64,000 nucleotides of DNA from Alkalihalobacillus sp. LMS39 (GCF_022812285.1 NZ_CP093300.1:2728001-2792000), one strand, 5' to 3'. Shown: positions 25,979-35,329, counted from the first letter of the stretch. Notes: generated by a model not told the origin, from the sequence alone. Numbers and translations: made by a program.

Positions 25979-26209
25979 TATGACTACACCTCACTATCCT
26001 ATTGTACCATGAAAAGGGCTAGGAGACACGACAGAGATTGATTAAATTCGACAGTGGTCTAACCACGGCTATACCGTTTGGAAAAATGATTACTGGCGTT
26101 GCAAATCTATCCTATTCACAGGTTAAATCTTACAGACCGTTCAGTTAGCACAAATAACATATCCATGACGGGAGCGTCTTTTAAAACTTATATGCTTTCT
26201 TATATATGT
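25979..26209. other. Intergenic stretch, nothing recognised
   Basis: It should hold the dnaD promoter. No repeat of the families seen elsewhere, no RNA and no supported gene was found. Confidence 0.5.
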
Positions 26210-26243
26210 CGAAAAAAAAAGCCGTCGCTCGCGACAGCTTTCC
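26210..26243 (-). terminator. Intrinsic terminator of asnS
   Basis: On the minus strand AAAGCTGTCGC / GCGACGGCTTT with a tight loop (one G-T pair), then a run of nine T. It lies a few bases after the asnS stop. Confidence 0.85.
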
Positions 26244-26250
26244 TACTTTC

Positions 26251-27543
26251 TTATGGATATAATCGATTTAATAATCTTGGGAACGGAATCGTTTCGCGGA
26301 CGTGTTCTGAGCCACACAACCATGCGACTGTTCGCTCTAAACCAAGCCCAAACCCTGAATGCGGAACAGATCCGTATTGGCGTAGATGTAGATACCATTC
26401 ATACGCTGTTTTATGAAGACCATGCTCATTAATTCGCTGCTCAAGTAACGCAGCGTCATGAATTCGTTCTGACCCTCCAATAATTTCACCATAGCCTTCT
26501 GGTGCAATTAAATCCGCACATAAGACAACATCTGGATTTTCCTTAGATGGTTGCATGTAAAACGGCTTTAATGAAGTAGGCCAATGAGTAATAAACACTG
26601 GTTTGTCATAGCTATCAGCAATTGCCGTTTCATGTGGAGAACCAAAATCTTCGCCCCACTTAATATCATCAAAGCCTTTGTCATGTAAAAACTGAATCGC
26701 ATCATCATATGTGATTCGAGGGAATGGCGCTTTGATTTGCTCTAATTTCGAAATGTCTCTGCCTAGTGTTTTTAACTCAAGACCACAATTAGCAAGAACA
26801 GATTGAACAATATGTGCAACATATTGCTCTTGTACTTGTAAATTATCTTCAAATTCATAAAACGCCATTTCTGGTTCAATCATCCAAAATTCGATTAAAT
26901 GACGGCGTGTTTTTGATTTTTCTGCTCGGAACGTCGGCCCAAATGAAAACACTTTTCCTAATGCCATTGCGGCAGCTTCCATATAAAGTTGACCACTTTG
27001 GGATAAGTACGCATCTTCATCAAAATATTTCGTATGGAATAGTTCTGTTGTTCCTTCCGGGGCACTTCCTGTTAAAATTGGTGGGTCAACTTTAACAAAC
27101 CCTTCTTTATTAAAAAACTCATATGTCGCTTGAATAATCTCATTACGAACTTTCATTGTAGCATGTTGTTTTTTAGAACGTAACCATAAATGACGATGGT
27201 CCATTAAAAACTCTGTACCATGCTCTTTTGGTGTAATCGGGTAATCAACAGACTCATGAATGACCTCAAGATTTGTTACCGTTAATTCATATCCAGAAGG
27301 AGCACGCTCATCTTCTCTAACAATTCCTGTTACATATAGAGATGATTCCTGTGTTATGTTTTTTGCTTTTAAAAAAATGGATTCCTCTACTTCTGCTTTG
27401 ACGACAACACCTTGAATAAAGCCTGTCCCATCACGAAGCTGTAAAAACGCAATTTTCCCGCTTGAGCGCTTATTGGCAATCCAAGCTCCAATTGTAACTT
27501 CTTTTTCAACAAATTGACCTACTTTTGCAATTGTTGTTTTCAC
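26251..27543 (-). CDS. asnS: Asparaginyl-tRNA synthetase
   Basis: Charges tRNA-Asn. 430 residues, identical in length to B. subtilis AsnS. An OB-fold anticodon-binding domain (about 1-105, with [18 protein letters not shown]) precedes a class II catalytic core: motif 2 [22 protein letters not shown] and motif 3 [15 protein letters not shown]. The start is GTG 27543 with GGAGGG six bases upstream. The open frame continues 55 codons further but without conservation. A SigA promoter lies 44 bases above the start. Confidence 0.96.
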   Translation of the reverse strand: MKTTIAKVGQFVEKEVTIGAWIANKRSSGKIAFLQLRDGTGFIQGVVVKAEVEESIFLKAKNITQESSLYVTGIVREDERAPSGYELTVTNLEVIHESVDYPITPKEHGTEFLMDHRHLWLRSKKQHATMKVRNEIIQATYEFFNKEGFVKVDPPILTGSAPEGTTELFHTKYFDEDAYLSQSGQLYMEAAAMALGKVFSFGPTFRAEKSKTRRHLIEFWMIEPEMAFYEFEDNLQVQEQYVAHIVQSVLANCGLELKTLGRDISKLEQIKAPFPRITYDDAIQFLHDKGFDDIKWGEDFGSPHETAIADSYDKPVFITHWPTSLKPFYMQPSKENPDVVLCADLIAPEGYGEIIGGSERIHDAALLEQRINEHGLHKTAYEWYLHLRQYGSVPHSGFGLGLERTVAWLCGSEHVRETIPFPRLLNRLYP

Positions 27544-27586
27544 ATTTTTCCCTCCAAAAACAGTTCTTCTATGTATACCAACCTTC

Positions 27587-27615
27587 ATTATACCTTTCAT
27601 TCGACCATGACGCAA
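27587..27615 (-). promoter_or_regulatory. SigA promoter of asnS
   Basis: On the minus strand TTGCGT (27615-27610), a 17-base spacer and a perfect TATAAT (27592-27587). The -35 is weak (TTG conserved). The leader is too short for a T-box. Confidence 0.65.
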
Positions 27616-27671
27616 TTTTTGACAAACGAATAAGAAAAAGAACAATTTCAAAGTTTGCACGCGAATAACTC

Positions 27672-27864
27672 TCATTTTTCGGTCAGAGCAGCCGTTATTT
27701 GTGAACATGATATGGGTTTCCGATTTTTAGCGGCCACAGGAGCCCTTACTCACACAAAAGCAACTCTATTCCTACCGATATATGATGATTAACTGCTCCT
27801 GTGTCCACCAACGTTCCAAAACGCTAGCAATATTCACAGATAACTGTTTTTGTGGCCGCTTACT
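27672..27864. repeat. Dispersed hairpin repeat, family 1, copy C
   Basis: About 190 bases, closest to copy B; both are preceded by CTCTCATTTTT. The outer inverted arms CGGTCAGAGCAGCCGTTATTTG and the complementary AGATAACTGTTTTTGTGGCCG are kept, as is the inner CCACAGGAGC / GCTCCTGTG pair. It lies between the asnS promoter and the aspB terminator. A nearby GCTTCACTGC may be a remnant of the family 2 tail. Confidence 0.88.
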
Positions 27865-27892
27865 TACCATAAACAGTGCGGAGGCTTCACTG

Positions 27893-27937
27893 CAAAAAAA
27901 TGGTGTAGAAAGAGGCAAACCTCAATGCTACACCATT
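27893..27937 (-). terminator. Intrinsic terminator of the aspB operon
   Basis: Nine-base stem ATGGTGTAG / CTACACCAT with an internal GAGGTTTGCCTC hairpin, followed on the minus strand by TTTTTTTG. It lies just after the aspB stop. Confidence 0.85.
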
Positions 27938-27943
27938 ATTGCA

Positions 27944-29128
27944 TTATTTTGATTTTTTTTGAATAAATCGTTCAATGCGACGAAGCGCTTCTTCAATCGA
28001 ATCTAAAGATGTCGCATAGGAAAGACGCACATTTTCCGGTGCACCGAAACCAGATCCCGGTACGAGCGCCACTTTTTCTTCTTCTAGTAGCGCACTTACC
28101 CAATCATCAACAGAATCATATCCGCAAGATGTAGCTGCTTCTTTTGCATTCGGGAATAAATAAAATGCTCCTTTTGGCTTAACACATGATAAGCCTGGAA
28201 TAGCAACCAATTGCTCATATACTTTATTTAAACGTTCTTCAAACGCTTGTCTCATCTTTTCAACAGAGCCATCATCTTCTGTATAGGCAGCAATCGTTCC
28301 ATATTGGGCATTTGACGTTGGATTTGATGTACTATGACTCGCTAAATTCGTCATCGCTTTAATAATCTCTTCAGATCCAGCCGCATAACCAATTCTCCAG
28401 CCTGTCATTGAATGTGATTTAGAAACCCCATTAATAATAAGCGTTTGCTCTTTTAGTTGTGGGGATAACTGCGCGACAGATAGATGTGTTTCGCCACCGT
28501 ACACTAATTTTTCATAAATTTCATCAGATACGATGAGTACATCTTTTTCCACACACACTTCACCTAAGGCACGTAATTCTTCTTCAGAATACATTGAACC
28601 AGTTGGGTTACTCGGTGAGTTTAAAATGAATGCTTTCGTTTTCTCTGTAATAACCGATCGTAATTGATCCGGAGTGACTTTAAACTCATTGCTTTCTTTT
28701 CCTTCAACGTATACAGGAACACCGTCTGCTAACTTCACTTGTTCAGGATAACTAACCCAATATGGTGTTGGGATTACTACTTCATCGCCCTCATCAAGAA
28801 TCGCTTGAAAAAGCGTATATAGTGCGTGTTTTGCACCAGAACAAACAATAATTTCACTCGGTTTATATGTAATTCCTTGGTCTTCTTTAAACTTTCCAAC
28901 AATTGCTTGCTTTAACTTCGGTAAACCGGCTGATGGAGTATATTTCGTATGGCCATCTTCCATCGAACGAACAGCTGCATCAATAATATATTGAGGAGTG
29001 TTAAAATCTGGCTCCCCTGCCCCTAAGCCAATAACATCATGTCCTTCTTCTTTTAATTCTTTTGCTTTTGCCGTAATCGCTAATGTAGATGATGGCGTTA
29101 ATGTTGAAACACGTTTCGCTAATTTCAT
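27944..29128 (-). CDS. aspB: Aspartate aminotransferase (class I, subgroup Ib)
   Basis: Interconverts aspartate and oxaloacetate with glutamate/2-oxoglutarate. 394 residues (B. subtilis AspB 393). PLP lysine in INGVSKSHSMTGWRIGY; the substrate-carboxylate arginine is in ENVRLSYATS. GAGEPDFNTP and NSPSNPTG are typical of subgroup Ib. ATG 29128 follows GGAGGAAATCAA; the frame extends 23 non-conserved codons upstream. It lies downstream of ypmA-tseB as in B. subtilis. Confidence 0.94.
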   Translation of the reverse strand: MKLAKRVSTLTPSSTLAITAKAKELKEEGHDVIGLGAGEPDFNTPQYIIDAAVRSMEDGHTKYTPSAGLPKLKQAIVGKFKEDQGITYKPSEIIVCSGAKHALYTLFQAILDEGDEVVIPTPYWVSYPEQVKLADGVPVYVEGKESNEFKVTPDQLRSVITEKTKAFILNSPSNPTGSMYSEEELRALGEVCVEKDVLIVSDEIYEKLVYGGETHLSVAQLSPQLKEQTLIINGVSKSHSMTGWRIGYAAGSEEIIKAMTNLASHSTSNPTSNAQYGTIAAYTEDDGSVEKMRQAFEERLNKVYEQLVAIPGLSCVKPKGAFYLFPNAKEAATSCGYDSVDDWVSALLEEEKVALVPGSGFGAPENVRLSYATSLDSIEEALRRIERFIQKKSK

Positions 29129-29203
29129 TTGATTTCCTCCCCTACTGTATTCACTACTACTATAATCGTTGTGATCTTTCGATTCAACCTTTTTCAAAAG
29201 TTG

Positions 29204-29695
29204 TTACGTTGTTTCTTTACGCAAACTGTATCTTTTTACAAATGTACCATCGGAAAATGTCATATAGTAATAAGAATACCGGTCTTCTTCATCAATATAC
29301 GTAATTTCATAAACGGTACGGTCATTTTCATACCCTAACCTAATCGAAATGATTTTTTTAGGGTCAAGTTCTGATAAAGCAAAAGAACGGACTTGGTCTT
29401 TTGTTATACCGTCTGCTGCATTTCGAACAATGATCGATTCACGGTCTTCTTTGTTTATCCAAACGATAATATTTTCATCCTGTTCATTACTACCTTCTAT
29501 GACAAAATAACTTTCTGTACCATGGTACAACTCAACCATATCAACGTTTGTAACGGCTGTATTTTCGATTACAAACTCACTAATTTCTGCTTTTTCAGCA
29601 ACGATTGGTGAACGAATGGTTTGATAAAAATAAGTAGACATACTAACAATAACGACAACGAACAATGCAATACCGAAAATAATCCATTTCTTCAT
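29204..29695 (-). CDS. tseB: TseB (YpmB), membrane-anchored cell-wall elongation regulator
   Basis: 163 residues. An N-terminal membrane helix (about 4-24) is followed by two PepSY-like repeats facing outward (VELYHGTESYFVIEGSNEQ... and SELDPKKIISIRLGYENDRTVYEITYIDEEDRYSYYYMTFSDG). In B. subtilis the homologue interacts with the transpeptidase PbpA and modulates tetracycline sensitivity and cell width. It is nine bases from ypmA and 75 upstream of aspB, in the conserved ypmA-ypmB-aspB operon. ATG 29695 follows GAGGGTTGCT. Confidence 0.88.
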   Translation of the reverse strand: MKKWIIFGIALFVVVIVSMSTYFYQTIRSPIVAEKAEISEFVIENTAVTNVDMVELYHGTESYFVIEGSNEQDENIIVWINKEDRESIIVRNAADGITKDQVRSFALSELDPKKIISIRLGYENDRTVYEITYIDEEDRYSYYYMTFSDGTFVKRYSLRKETT

Positions 29696-29704
29696 AGCAA
29701 CCCT

Positions 29705-29890
29705 CTATGTCCGATAAATCGTAAACACCATTTTTGACCGGTCTTTTTGGTCAAGAGCTAAGCCAAACATTAAATCGTCTTCTTTTAATGTTCGATTTAA
29801 CGCATCGACAATTTTATATACATCAGGTGTTTTCTCAATTTTCACTGTTGAAATAACGTCCATTTTTTGTTCCGTTTGTTTTTTTTCCAC
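29705..29890 (-). CDS. ypmA: DUF4264 small protein YpmA
   Basis: 61 residues. The conserved core VISTVKIEKTPDVYKIVDALNRTLKEDDLMFGLALDQ...MVFTIYRT is nearly the B. subtilis YpmA sequence; its function is unknown. GTG 29890 has AAAGGA ten bases upstream and gives the family length. The frame extends 26 codons further up but into the divergent intergenic region. First gene of the ypmA-tseB-aspB unit. Confidence 0.88.
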   Translation of the reverse strand: MEKKQTEQKMDVISTVKIEKTPDVYKIVDALNRTLKEDDLMFGLALDQKDRSKMVFTIYRT

Positions 29891-29986
29891 GTTAATGTCA
29901 TCCTTTTTGTTCAAGTTTTTTCTAATCATATATACACAAGTTTCGGCCATACTATTAGTAACGCTCAACTAAAGGGAGGTATGAGC

Positions 29987-30145
29987 GTGACACATTGGAT
30001 AACTCACTGTTCCACAGCTGAATTATTTCAACACGAAAAACAATGGTACGCTCTTTCTTCTACTCATCGCCCAGAAAAGGAAAAAACATTAGAGTGTAAT
30101 GTTAGGCAAACATATTTTCCTTCTCTATTGCACAAAGAAAAATAG
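29987..30145 (+). CDS. Hypothetical small protein, 52 residues
   Basis: GTG 29987 with an excellent GGGAGG seven bases upstream, divergent from ypmA. Histidine- and cysteine-containing and basic (THWITHCSTAELFQHEKQWYALSS near the start, two Cys in all); no hydrophobic segment and no recognised domain. It is followed by a terminator about 32 bases after its stop. The ribosome site and terminator support expression; the absence of a known family keeps confidence moderate. Confidence 0.6.
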   Translation: MTHWITHCSTAELFQHEKQWYALSSTHRPEKEKTLECNVRQTYFPSLLHKEK

Positions 30146-30175
30146 CCTTTTAAAAAATATTCTCTGCTCACACCT

Positions 30176-30210
30176 CGATGAATCCTGTTGCCCGCAGGAT
30201 TCATTTTTAT
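30176..30210. terminator. Bidirectional terminator between small protein and amidohydrolase
   Basis: Stem GATGAATCCTG / CAGGATTCAT with a short loop and TTTTTAT on the plus strand. The amidohydrolase stop is at its right edge. Confidence 0.8.
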
Positions 30211-31508
30211 AATAATCGATTATATTGTTGATTTAATTCAAATTGTATCTTTTCTTCGTCCATCGTTGTACAAACTTTATCTTTAACAAGCTGCTTGCCT
30301 TTGACATACACATCGTTTACATCACGGCCAGATGCCGTATAGACAAGATGGGAAACAATGTGATTGTTTGGTTGGAAGTGTGGCCCATCAGGACAAATTG
30401 TAATAAAGTCAGCTTCATAACCACACTTTATTTGCCCGACATACTGTAGCCCTAACGCTTCGGCCCCATTTGTTGTGGCCATTTGTAACGCTTTTTTCGC
30501 TGGCAAGACAGTGGAGTTTTGTTGTACCCCTTTTTGTATTAATATCCCCGTTCTCATTTCTTCAAACAAATCTAAATGATTATTCGATGCGGCACTATCT
30601 GTACCAAACGCTACTGTAATCCCTTTTTCCACCATAGTCGCTACTGGTGCGATTCCTGATCCTAACTTTAAATTGCTCATTGGGTTATAGGATACTGAAA
30701 CATTATGTTTATGCAATAGCTCCATTTCTTCCTCATTAACATGAACCGCATGAGCAACAAGAGATTTCGTTGAAAAGAATCCTAAATCGGCTAAATGAGC
30801 AACAGGTCGCTTCCCATACTTTCGTTCGTTTTCTTCGACTTCAAACGCCGTTTCTGACATATGGGTATGTAACGGTAATGAATGACGATGTGCTTCATTT
30901 ACAACCATCTCAATAAAATTAGGTGGACAAGTGTAAACGGCATGAGGAGATAACATCGTCGTAACCCTTCCATCATCTGCCCCGCGATATTCCGTTGCAA
31001 AATGAACCGCTTCTTGAATTTTTTCCTTTTGCTCAGCAACCGAACATAAACCGATCATCCCTCTTGTCATGACAGCACGCATACCTACTTTAACAACTTG
31101 CTCGGCCATATCAGCTAGATGAAGATGGTACATATCTAAAAATGTCGTCGTTCCTGACTTCAGCATTTCAACCATCGCTAGCGATTGGCTAGCCAGAACA
31201 GCTTCCTTAGTGAACCGGGATTCTATTGGCCACATTTTATCTTGTAGCCACTGTTCGAGTGGTAAGTCATCCGCATGACCTCGCAGCATCGTCATGCCTG
31301 TGTGACCATGTGTATTTATTAATCCAGGTAAAACCCATTTTCCTTTTAAATCAATATACATTGTTTCCGGCTCATCTAACGGAGGTGGCCCTTCATTCAC
31401 ATGAACAACCTTGCCCTTTTCATCAACTAAAAAAGACCCTCTCTCCCATATATCATCATGTTCATTTAGTGTAATGATGACACCATTGTAAAAATATTGC
31501 TGACTCAT
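30207..31508 (-). CDS. mtaD: Amidohydrolase, 5-methylthioadenosine/S-adenosylhomocysteine deaminase type
   Basis: Metal-dependent TIM-barrel deaminase of the TrzN/MtaD group. 433 residues. Metal ligands: H67 and H69 (NTHGHTG), a histidine in LPLHTHMSET, one in LVAHAVHV and the aspartate of FGTDSAASNN. The NNHLDLFEEMRTGILIQK segment is typical of SAH/MTA deaminases. Small flanking beta-sandwich at both ends. ATG 31508 follows AAGGAG and eight T. It is 36 bases downstream of the lipoprotein gene. The substrate is assigned by subfamily resemblance only; guanine or cytosine deamination cannot be excluded. Confidence 0.82.
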   Translation of the reverse strand: MSQQYFYNGVIITLNEHDDIWERGSFLVDEKGKVVHVNEGPPPLDEPETMYIDLKGKWVLPGLINTHGHTGMTMLRGHADDLPLEQWLQDKMWPIESRFTKEAVLASQSLAMVEMLKSGTTTFLDMYHLHLADMAEQVVKVGMRAVMTRGMIGLCSVAEQKEKIQEAVHFATEYRGADDGRVTTMLSPHAVYTCPPNFIEMVVNEAHRHSLPLHTHMSETAFEVEENERKYGKRPVAHLADLGFFSTKSLVAHAVHVNEEEMELLHKHNVSVSYNPMSNLKLGSGIAPVATMVEKGITVAFGTDSAASNNHLDLFEEMRTGILIQKGVQQNSTVLPAKKALQMATTNGAEALGLQYVGQIKCGYEADFITICPDGPHFQPNNHIVSHLVYTASGRDVNDVYVKGKQLVKDKVCTTMDEEKIQFELNQQYNRLL

Positions 31509-31544
31509 AAAAAAAACTCCTTGTTTTAACGTTTCCACCTTATT

Positions 31545-32426
31545 TTATTTCGTGATAATCGACGGAAACTCCTCCTGAGGGTTTACAGTTAACACTTCAT
31601 AGTTTTTTAAATCTGAACGAATGGATACAGTTCCAATTTTATATGTTTGATAAATATCAATCCATGTTTCTTGGAGACGAAAGATGACATCTTGACTGAC
31701 CGTTTGACCGCGCTTTTGAAACAAAATCGCTACTTGAGGGTCGACTTCTTCCAAAAACAATTGAGACGTCCCTTTATCACTTCCAAAATCAGCCACTTTT
31801 AATATCGCTGACTTTAAATGATATTGTTCAGTTAACTGCTCTTCAATTTTTTCATTCGCCACGCCCATATATAATGTTTTTAATTGCCCATATGTAAACA
31901 CAAGTACAAATGAATCATAAGGATCATCTCCTGAATATAATACTTCTGTTTCTAATGACGGTAAAAGCTCTTCTTTCACTCCTACATCCCACACCGTGAT
32001 TTTATCGCTTTCAATCCCATACCGTTTTTCAATCGACTCTTTCATCCCAACAGGTACAATAATTTGTTCGACAGGGTAATGGTCAAGCAGCCATAAAAGG
32101 TTTCCACTATATTCAGGTTCATCATTCACTAGTATAAGCGAATTAATCTTTTCTACATGAAACATATGTAGACGTTTTGCGAAATCAACTTGGCTTGACG
32201 GATGACCAGTACCAATAAGAACCGTCCCACCTTCTCCTGATTGAATTAACGTTGCTTCACCATCAGGTATATCAAAGTATGTAAACGCAATTTCATCTTT
32301 ACTCAAGTTATAATCCACTTCAAATTCAAAGCTTTCCCCTGTTACCGTACTGCTTACTTCCATTGTAGAACAACCATATAATTGCATGGAAAAAAAGCAT
32401 ACAAGCCCTAAGAGCACGATGCGCAT
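31545..32426 (-). CDS. Lipoprotein with a degenerate metallo-beta-lactamase (ComEC C-terminal-like) domain
   Basis: 293 residues. The signal ends in a lipobox LYGC with the lipidated cysteine at about C19. The body resembles the ComEC/Rec2 beta-lactamase module: TYFDIPDGEATLIQSGEGGTVLIGTG is the usual 'VGQGDAxLI..DTG' start, and LLWLLDHYPVEQIIVP the following helix. The zinc motif HxDxH is absent, replaced by NDEPEYSGN, and the aspartate of DTG is glycine. It is therefore probably non-catalytic, perhaps binding a ligand at the outer membrane surface. It lies between dinG and the amidohydrolase, co-oriented. Confidence 0.75.
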   Translation of the reverse strand: MRIVLLGLVCFFSMQLYGCSTMEVSSTVTGESFEFEVDYNLSKDEIAFTYFDIPDGEATLIQSGEGGTVLIGTGHPSSQVDFAKRLHMFHVEKINSLILVNDEPEYSGNLLWLLDHYPVEQIIVPVGMKESIEKRYGIESDKITVWDVGVKEELLPSLETEVLYSGDDPYDSFVLVFTYGQLKTLYMGVANEKIEEQLTEQYHLKSAILKVADFGSDKGTSQLFLEEVDPQVAILFQKRGQTVSQDVIFRLQETWIDIYQTYKIGTVSIRSDLKNYEVLTVNPQEEFPSIITK

Positions 32427-32495
32427 TTAAGTATCTCCCCTCTATTTATCTCTTGAGGTTAGTTTACGACATATGCGCATAATATATGATTGAAT

Positions 32496-35300
32496 TTACA
32501 ACCAGTTTTTGCAAACGTTTAGCAGTGATTTCATCTCGTCTTCATAAACAGGAACAGATGGAAGAGACGCGAGAAAAGATGCTCCATATTTTGTTGTGAT
32601 AATTCGTTTATCAAATACGATGACAACGCCTTTGTCATGAGATGTTCGAATTAACCGACCAAACCCTTGTTTAAAACGAAGAATCGCTTGTGGTAAAGAC
32701 AATTCCATAAACGGATTTTTTCCTGTTTCTTTTAATCGTTCACTACGCGCTTCTAATACAGGGTCATCTGGTGGAGAAAATGGGAGCCTGACAATAATAA
32801 GGCAGCTTAAATCTTCACCAGGAATATCGATTCCTTCCCAAAAACTACTCGTTCCAAACAAAATCGCCTTATCGTGCTGTTTGAATGCTTTCATTAGTTT
32901 AGCTCGACTGCCACTATTTACCCCTTGCCCGATTAAATGAAAGTCTTCATCACTAAGACGGTCTTTTACTTTCGCATACACTTGCTTTAACATATCATAG
33001 GAGGTAAATAAAATTAACATCCTGCCTTTAGTTACAAAAGCAACATCCACGATTTTATCAATAATATCATCTTTGAATTGAGGCGAATTGATCGCCGGTA
33101 CATCAGTTGGAATAAGAAGTTTTGCTTGTGTCTCATATTGAAATGGAGATGGAACAATGGTCGTACTTGGCCCAAAGTCTTGTAAGCCAAGCCGTTCAAT
33201 TAAATAAGAAAACGACCGTTTCACAGTTAGCGTCGCTGACGTTAACACGACACTTTTTTTATGCATAAAAAAATGGTCCGCTAATAGTTCACCAATATCA
33301 ATCGGCTTACTATATAGAAAGCTTCCATTTTTGGCACCACGTTCATCGGTTTCCATCCAATACACTAGATTAGGGTCATATTCTAGCAATAAACGCTCAA
33401 TCTTTGTTGTTTCTTCTTGCCAGCTTTGTAGCCAGCTCTTAAAATCCGTTAACACGCCTCGTTCTTCTAATGTTAACCCATCTTTTATAAGCTCTAGTGG
33501 TTTTGCGAGTTTCATTCCGAGTTGTTCCATATTTTTACTATACATTAACATTCTTAAAGCCACTTCTGTTATATTTGACCATAGTGGCCCCGACTCTTCA
33601 TGTGCCATATAGCGATAACTAATTCGACCGATTTCAGTTTTTCCTACGGCTTGCTTTTCAACAAACGCACGCAACATCCGAAATAACTCATCAATCTCTT
33701 CTTTCACTTGTTGTCCAACTTGAACGAATTGATGTAAACTCGCCCCATGGTCTAGTTCATATTGTTCGGCTACCATGTGAAATCGTTTAACAATTCCTTT
33801 CGTTTCTAACGTTCCGAAGCGATTCCACAAATAAGCAAATGTTACATAATCGGTTTGTTCTCCGAGATGATCACAAGCGACTTCTTCTAAATGATGCGCC
33901 TCATCGATAATGACTTGGGAATATGAGGGCAATAATGACTTTTTATGAACTAAATCTGTAAATAGCAAAGCATGGTTTGTAATGATGATTTCTGCTTGTT
34001 GAGCATTTTTTCGTGCCGTTTGATAAAAACACCTTGAAAACCAAGGGCATCTGTTCCCTAGACATGTCGCTGCATCACTTTTTACTTCATGCCAAAACGC
34101 TCTCCCACCAGATGGCAAGTTTAATTCTTCCACATCTCCTGTTGTTGTTTCCGTTAACCAAATTAAAATTTGTCCCATCGACAAAAGCGTATCATAATTA
34201 TCTTCATCATAAGATCCCATGACACGTTGTTCAAACTTCCTTAAGCATAAATAATGATTTCGCCCTTTTAATAATGCGACATGGAATGGAAATGGGGTCA
34301 CATTTTTTAAAAGGGGGATATCACGATCGAGTAATTGTTGTTGAAGAGGTATCGTTTGTGTACTAATAACGACGGGTTTCTGTTCGTTTTTTGCCCAAAA
34401 TACAGAAGGAAGTAAATAAGCGATTGACTTTCCTGTTCCTGTTCCCGCTTCAATTAGCAAATGCTTAGACTCACTTAAAGCATCATTGACTTCATCCATC
34501 ATTTCTTGTTGACCTGTTCGCACTTCATAATCCGTAAACACATTAGCTAATTGTCCATCTTGGTTCACTAAAGCTTCTTTATACTTTGCAAACGGCATCG
34601 GCTCATCTAAAGGCTGTCGTTTCCATTTTTTCTTTTTACGGATCGCCAATCCTCTATAAATATCAAATTGCGTATCATCATCTTGAAGCTTTCTTTGTTT
34701 TTCATGTATTATCGGCAATAACAGTTGATCAATATCAGATTGAAGTCTCTTCATAACAGGCTTAAGTTGTTGTAACGTAATCGCTGGGAGCTTCTTTAGT
34801 TTATGTAATAATACTAATAATAAATGAGCGGTTACTTCCGCATCACTATCTGCTTGGTGTGGCCGTTCATGGGTTATATCAAGCTTTTCAGCTAATTGAT
34901 TTAGTTTATAGCCATCTTCTTTCGGTAAAAGCAACCTCGCTAATTCTACCGTATCAATGACATAGCCAGTAAACGGGTGATAGCCTGCATCTTCAAGTTC
35001 CTTTTGTAAAAAAGACAAGTCAAACCGTACATTATGAGCAACAAAGCTCGCTCCTTCTAACATCAATAATAATTCTTTTGCAACTAAATCAAAGGTAGGT
35101 GCATGTTTCACCACCTCATCCGTTATCCCTGTAAGCTGCTTTATAAACGTCGGTATCTTTGTTAGAGGATTCACATAGGTGGCAAATCGTTCGATAATTT
35201 CTCCATCCTCAATAAGAACCGCACCAATTTGAATGATACGGTCCACACCAGCAGTTTGTCCTGTTGTTTCTATATCCACTACACAATATCGTTTTGTCAT
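32496..35300 (-). CDS. dinG: DinG-type helicase/exonuclease
   Basis: 934 residues (B. subtilis YpvA/DinG 931). The N-terminal DEDDh exonuclease starts VVDIETTG (D9, E11) and has HNVRFDLSFL and HQADSDAEVT. An XPD-like superfamily 2 helicase follows: Walker A EAGTGTGKS, DEAH box VIIDEAHHLEE, motif VI QGFGRLIRT. A four-cysteine set (one in YLCLRKFE, then C-X4-C-X5-C in TCLGNRCPWFSRC) has the spacing of the iron-sulfur ligands of E. coli DinG. ATG 35300 with AGAGGTG. Homologues unwind or degrade damaged DNA. Downstream of panBCD as in B. subtilis. Confidence 0.94.
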   Translation of the reverse strand: MTKRYCVVDIETTGQTAGVDRIIQIGAVLIEDGEIIERFATYVNPLTKIPTFIKQLTGITDEVVKHAPTFDLVAKELLLMLEGASFVAHNVRFDLSFLQKELEDAGYHPFTGYVIDTVELARLLLPKEDGYKLNQLAEKLDITHERPHQADSDAEVTAHLLLVLLHKLKKLPAITLQQLKPVMKRLQSDIDQLLLPIIHEKQRKLQDDDTQFDIYRGLAIRKKKKWKRQPLDEPMPFAKYKEALVNQDGQLANVFTDYEVRTGQQEMMDEVNDALSESKHLLIEAGTGTGKSIAYLLPSVFWAKNEQKPVVISTQTIPLQQQLLDRDIPLLKNVTPFPFHVALLKGRNHYLCLRKFEQRVMGSYDEDNYDTLLSMGQILIWLTETTTGDVEELNLPSGGRAFWHEVKSDAATCLGNRCPWFSRCFYQTARKNAQQAEIIITNHALLFTDLVHKKSLLPSYSQVIIDEAHHLEEVACDHLGEQTDYVTFAYLWNRFGTLETKGIVKRFHMVAEQYELDHGASLHQFVQVGQQVKEEIDELFRMLRAFVEKQAVGKTEIGRISYRYMAHEESGPLWSNITEVALRMLMYSKNMEQLGMKLAKPLELIKDGLTLEERGVLTDFKSWLQSWQEETTKIERLLLEYDPNLVYWMETDERGAKNGSFLYSKPIDIGELLADHFFMHKKSVVLTSATLTVKRSFSYLIERLGLQDFGPSTTIVPSPFQYETQAKLLIPTDVPAINSPQFKDDIIDKIVDVAFVTKGRMLILFTSYDMLKQVYAKVKDRLSDEDFHLIGQGVNSGSRAKLMKAFKQHDKAILFGTSSFWEGIDIPGEDLSCLIIVRLPFSPPDDPVLEARSERLKETGKNPFMELSLPQAILRFKQGFGRLIRTSHDKGVVIVFDKRIITTKYGASFLASLPSVPVYEDEMKSLLNVCKNWL

Positions 35301-35329
35301 TTCGATCACCTCTAGTGGTGTCACTTGCG

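Noticed and set aside
27544-27672. T-box leader upstream of asnS
   Set aside because: The promoter lies only 44 bases from the start codon, leaving no room for a T-box.
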